Source of the DNA: Alphaproteobacteria bacterium
Lineage (GTDB): Bacteria > Pseudomonadota > Alphaproteobacteria > Reyranellales > Reyranellaceae
Assembly: GCA_005884705.1 (NCBI GenBank)
Contig: VBAF01000345.1
Coordinates: forward strand, 1 to 6,315
Direction of reading: 5' to 3'
DNA length: 6,315 bases
This document shows, in pieces, positions 5,977 through 6,315 of this stretch. A model generated the notes under the pieces. It saw only the letters and a list, made by a program, of their open reading frames with translations, was not told where the DNA came from and searched no databases. A program made the position numbers and the translations under genes. The first letter of the stretch is position 1. Each line of letters opens with the position of its first letter.

Positions 5977-6315
5977 TCACTCACCCTTCAGAGTGGTCGG
6001 GCCGCCGACCGGCGCCGAGGTCTGGCGGTCGATCTGCGGGCCGGGCCTCGGCGTCTCGCCGCGGCGAAACGCGTCGAGCACGCGCTTGGTCGAGGCGGCG
6101 TCGAGGTCCTCGTAGAAATCGTCGTTGATCTGGACCACCGGCGCGTTCACGCAGCCGCCGAGACATTCGACCTCCTGCACGCTGAAGGTGACGCCGTCGG
6201 CCTCCTGCTGGCAGACCTTCATCACCGCTTCCGAGCCGCGCAGCCAGCACGGTGTCGTGGTGCAGACCTGCAGCAGGTAGCGACCCTTCGGCTTGAGCTG
6301 GAACATCGTATAGAA
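5977..6315 (-). CDS. nuoE: NADH-quinone oxidoreductase subunit E (NuoE), C-terminal part cut by window edge
   Basis: NuoE is the 24-kDa-type thioredoxin-fold subunit that carries [2Fe-2S] cluster N1a next to the NuoF flavin. The frame is open through the window edge, and the 112 visible residues begin FYTMFQLKPKGRY. The family has YTMF just before the Fe-S domain, so the ATG at 6306 is internal and the N-terminal helical part (roughly 80-100 residues) lies outside. All four cluster ligands are visible: C18 and C23 of the fragment in CTTTPCW, and C51 and C55 in ECLGGC. The tail GPQIDRQTSAPVGGPTTL resembles the C-terminal extension of alphaproteobacterial NuoE and mitochondrial NDUFV2, and supports an alphaproteobacterial source. 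The TGA stop at 5979-5977 is 5 nt before the nuoF ATG and overlaps a possible GTG start of nuoF. Confidence 0.96.
   Translation of the reverse strand, partial: FYTMFQLKPKGRYLLQVCTTTPCWLRGSEAVMKVCQQEADGVTFSVQEVECLGGCVNAPVVQINDDFYEDLDAASTKRVLDAFRRGETPRPGPQIDRQTSAPVGGPTTLKGE

Noticed and set aside
3458..6115. An 885-codon open frame on the plus strand, antisense to nuoE, nuoF and nuoG.
   Set aside because: Same reason: low-complexity H/R/A/D-rich translation, opposite conserved NuoF and NuoG coding sequence, with no family motif.

Overview
The window is a stretch of a respiratory complex I operon (nuo, proton-pumping NADH:ubiquinone oxidoreductase). Every gene reads on the minus strand, so transcription runs from position 6315 down to 1, in the canonical order nuoE-nuoF-nuoG-nuoH-nuoI-nuoJ-nuoK-nuoL. 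Both ends are cut by the window: nuoE lacks its N-terminal half and nuoL has only its first 55 codons. By eye the DNA is GC-rich. Protein character points to an alphaproteobacterium: NuoG lacks the extra cysteine set of cluster N7, NuoE carries the mitochondria-like C-terminal tail, and NuoH, NuoI and NuoJ resemble alphaproteobacterial forms. I cannot name the genus.

Layout from right to left: nuoE (5977-6315, partial; [2Fe-2S] N1a), nuoF (4688-5971; NADH/FMN site and N3), nuoG (2635-4672; N1b, N5, N4), nuoH (1594-2631; quinone-chamber membrane subunit), nuoI (1096-1584; N6a/N6b), nuoJ (454-1071), nuoK (181-457), nuoL (1-167, partial). Gaps between genes are 0-24 nt, several stops and starts overlap or nearly so, and no stretch lacks a gene. 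There is no room for internal promoters or terminators outside coding sequence. No RNA gene, mobile element, CRISPR array or long repeat was seen.

Together the genes form the electron path NADH -> FMN (NuoF) -> Fe-S clusters of NuoE/F/G -> N6a/N6b (NuoI) -> quinone at NuoH, coupled to proton translocation through the membrane subunits J, K and L. Subunits A-D and M-N must lie outside the window.

The notable result is that two of the eight genes are broken. nuoG changes reading frame near 3466-3470, after about 401 codons. nuoK changes frame near 376-382, where 11 conserved residues (net 32 nt) are missing between TM1 and TM2. Both junctions carry the short sequence TCGA and both fit deletion between very short direct repeats. 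This is either real decay of this operon copy or an assembly or consensus fault. The other six genes look intact over the visible part. I found no novel system here; the lesions are the part worth a second look.
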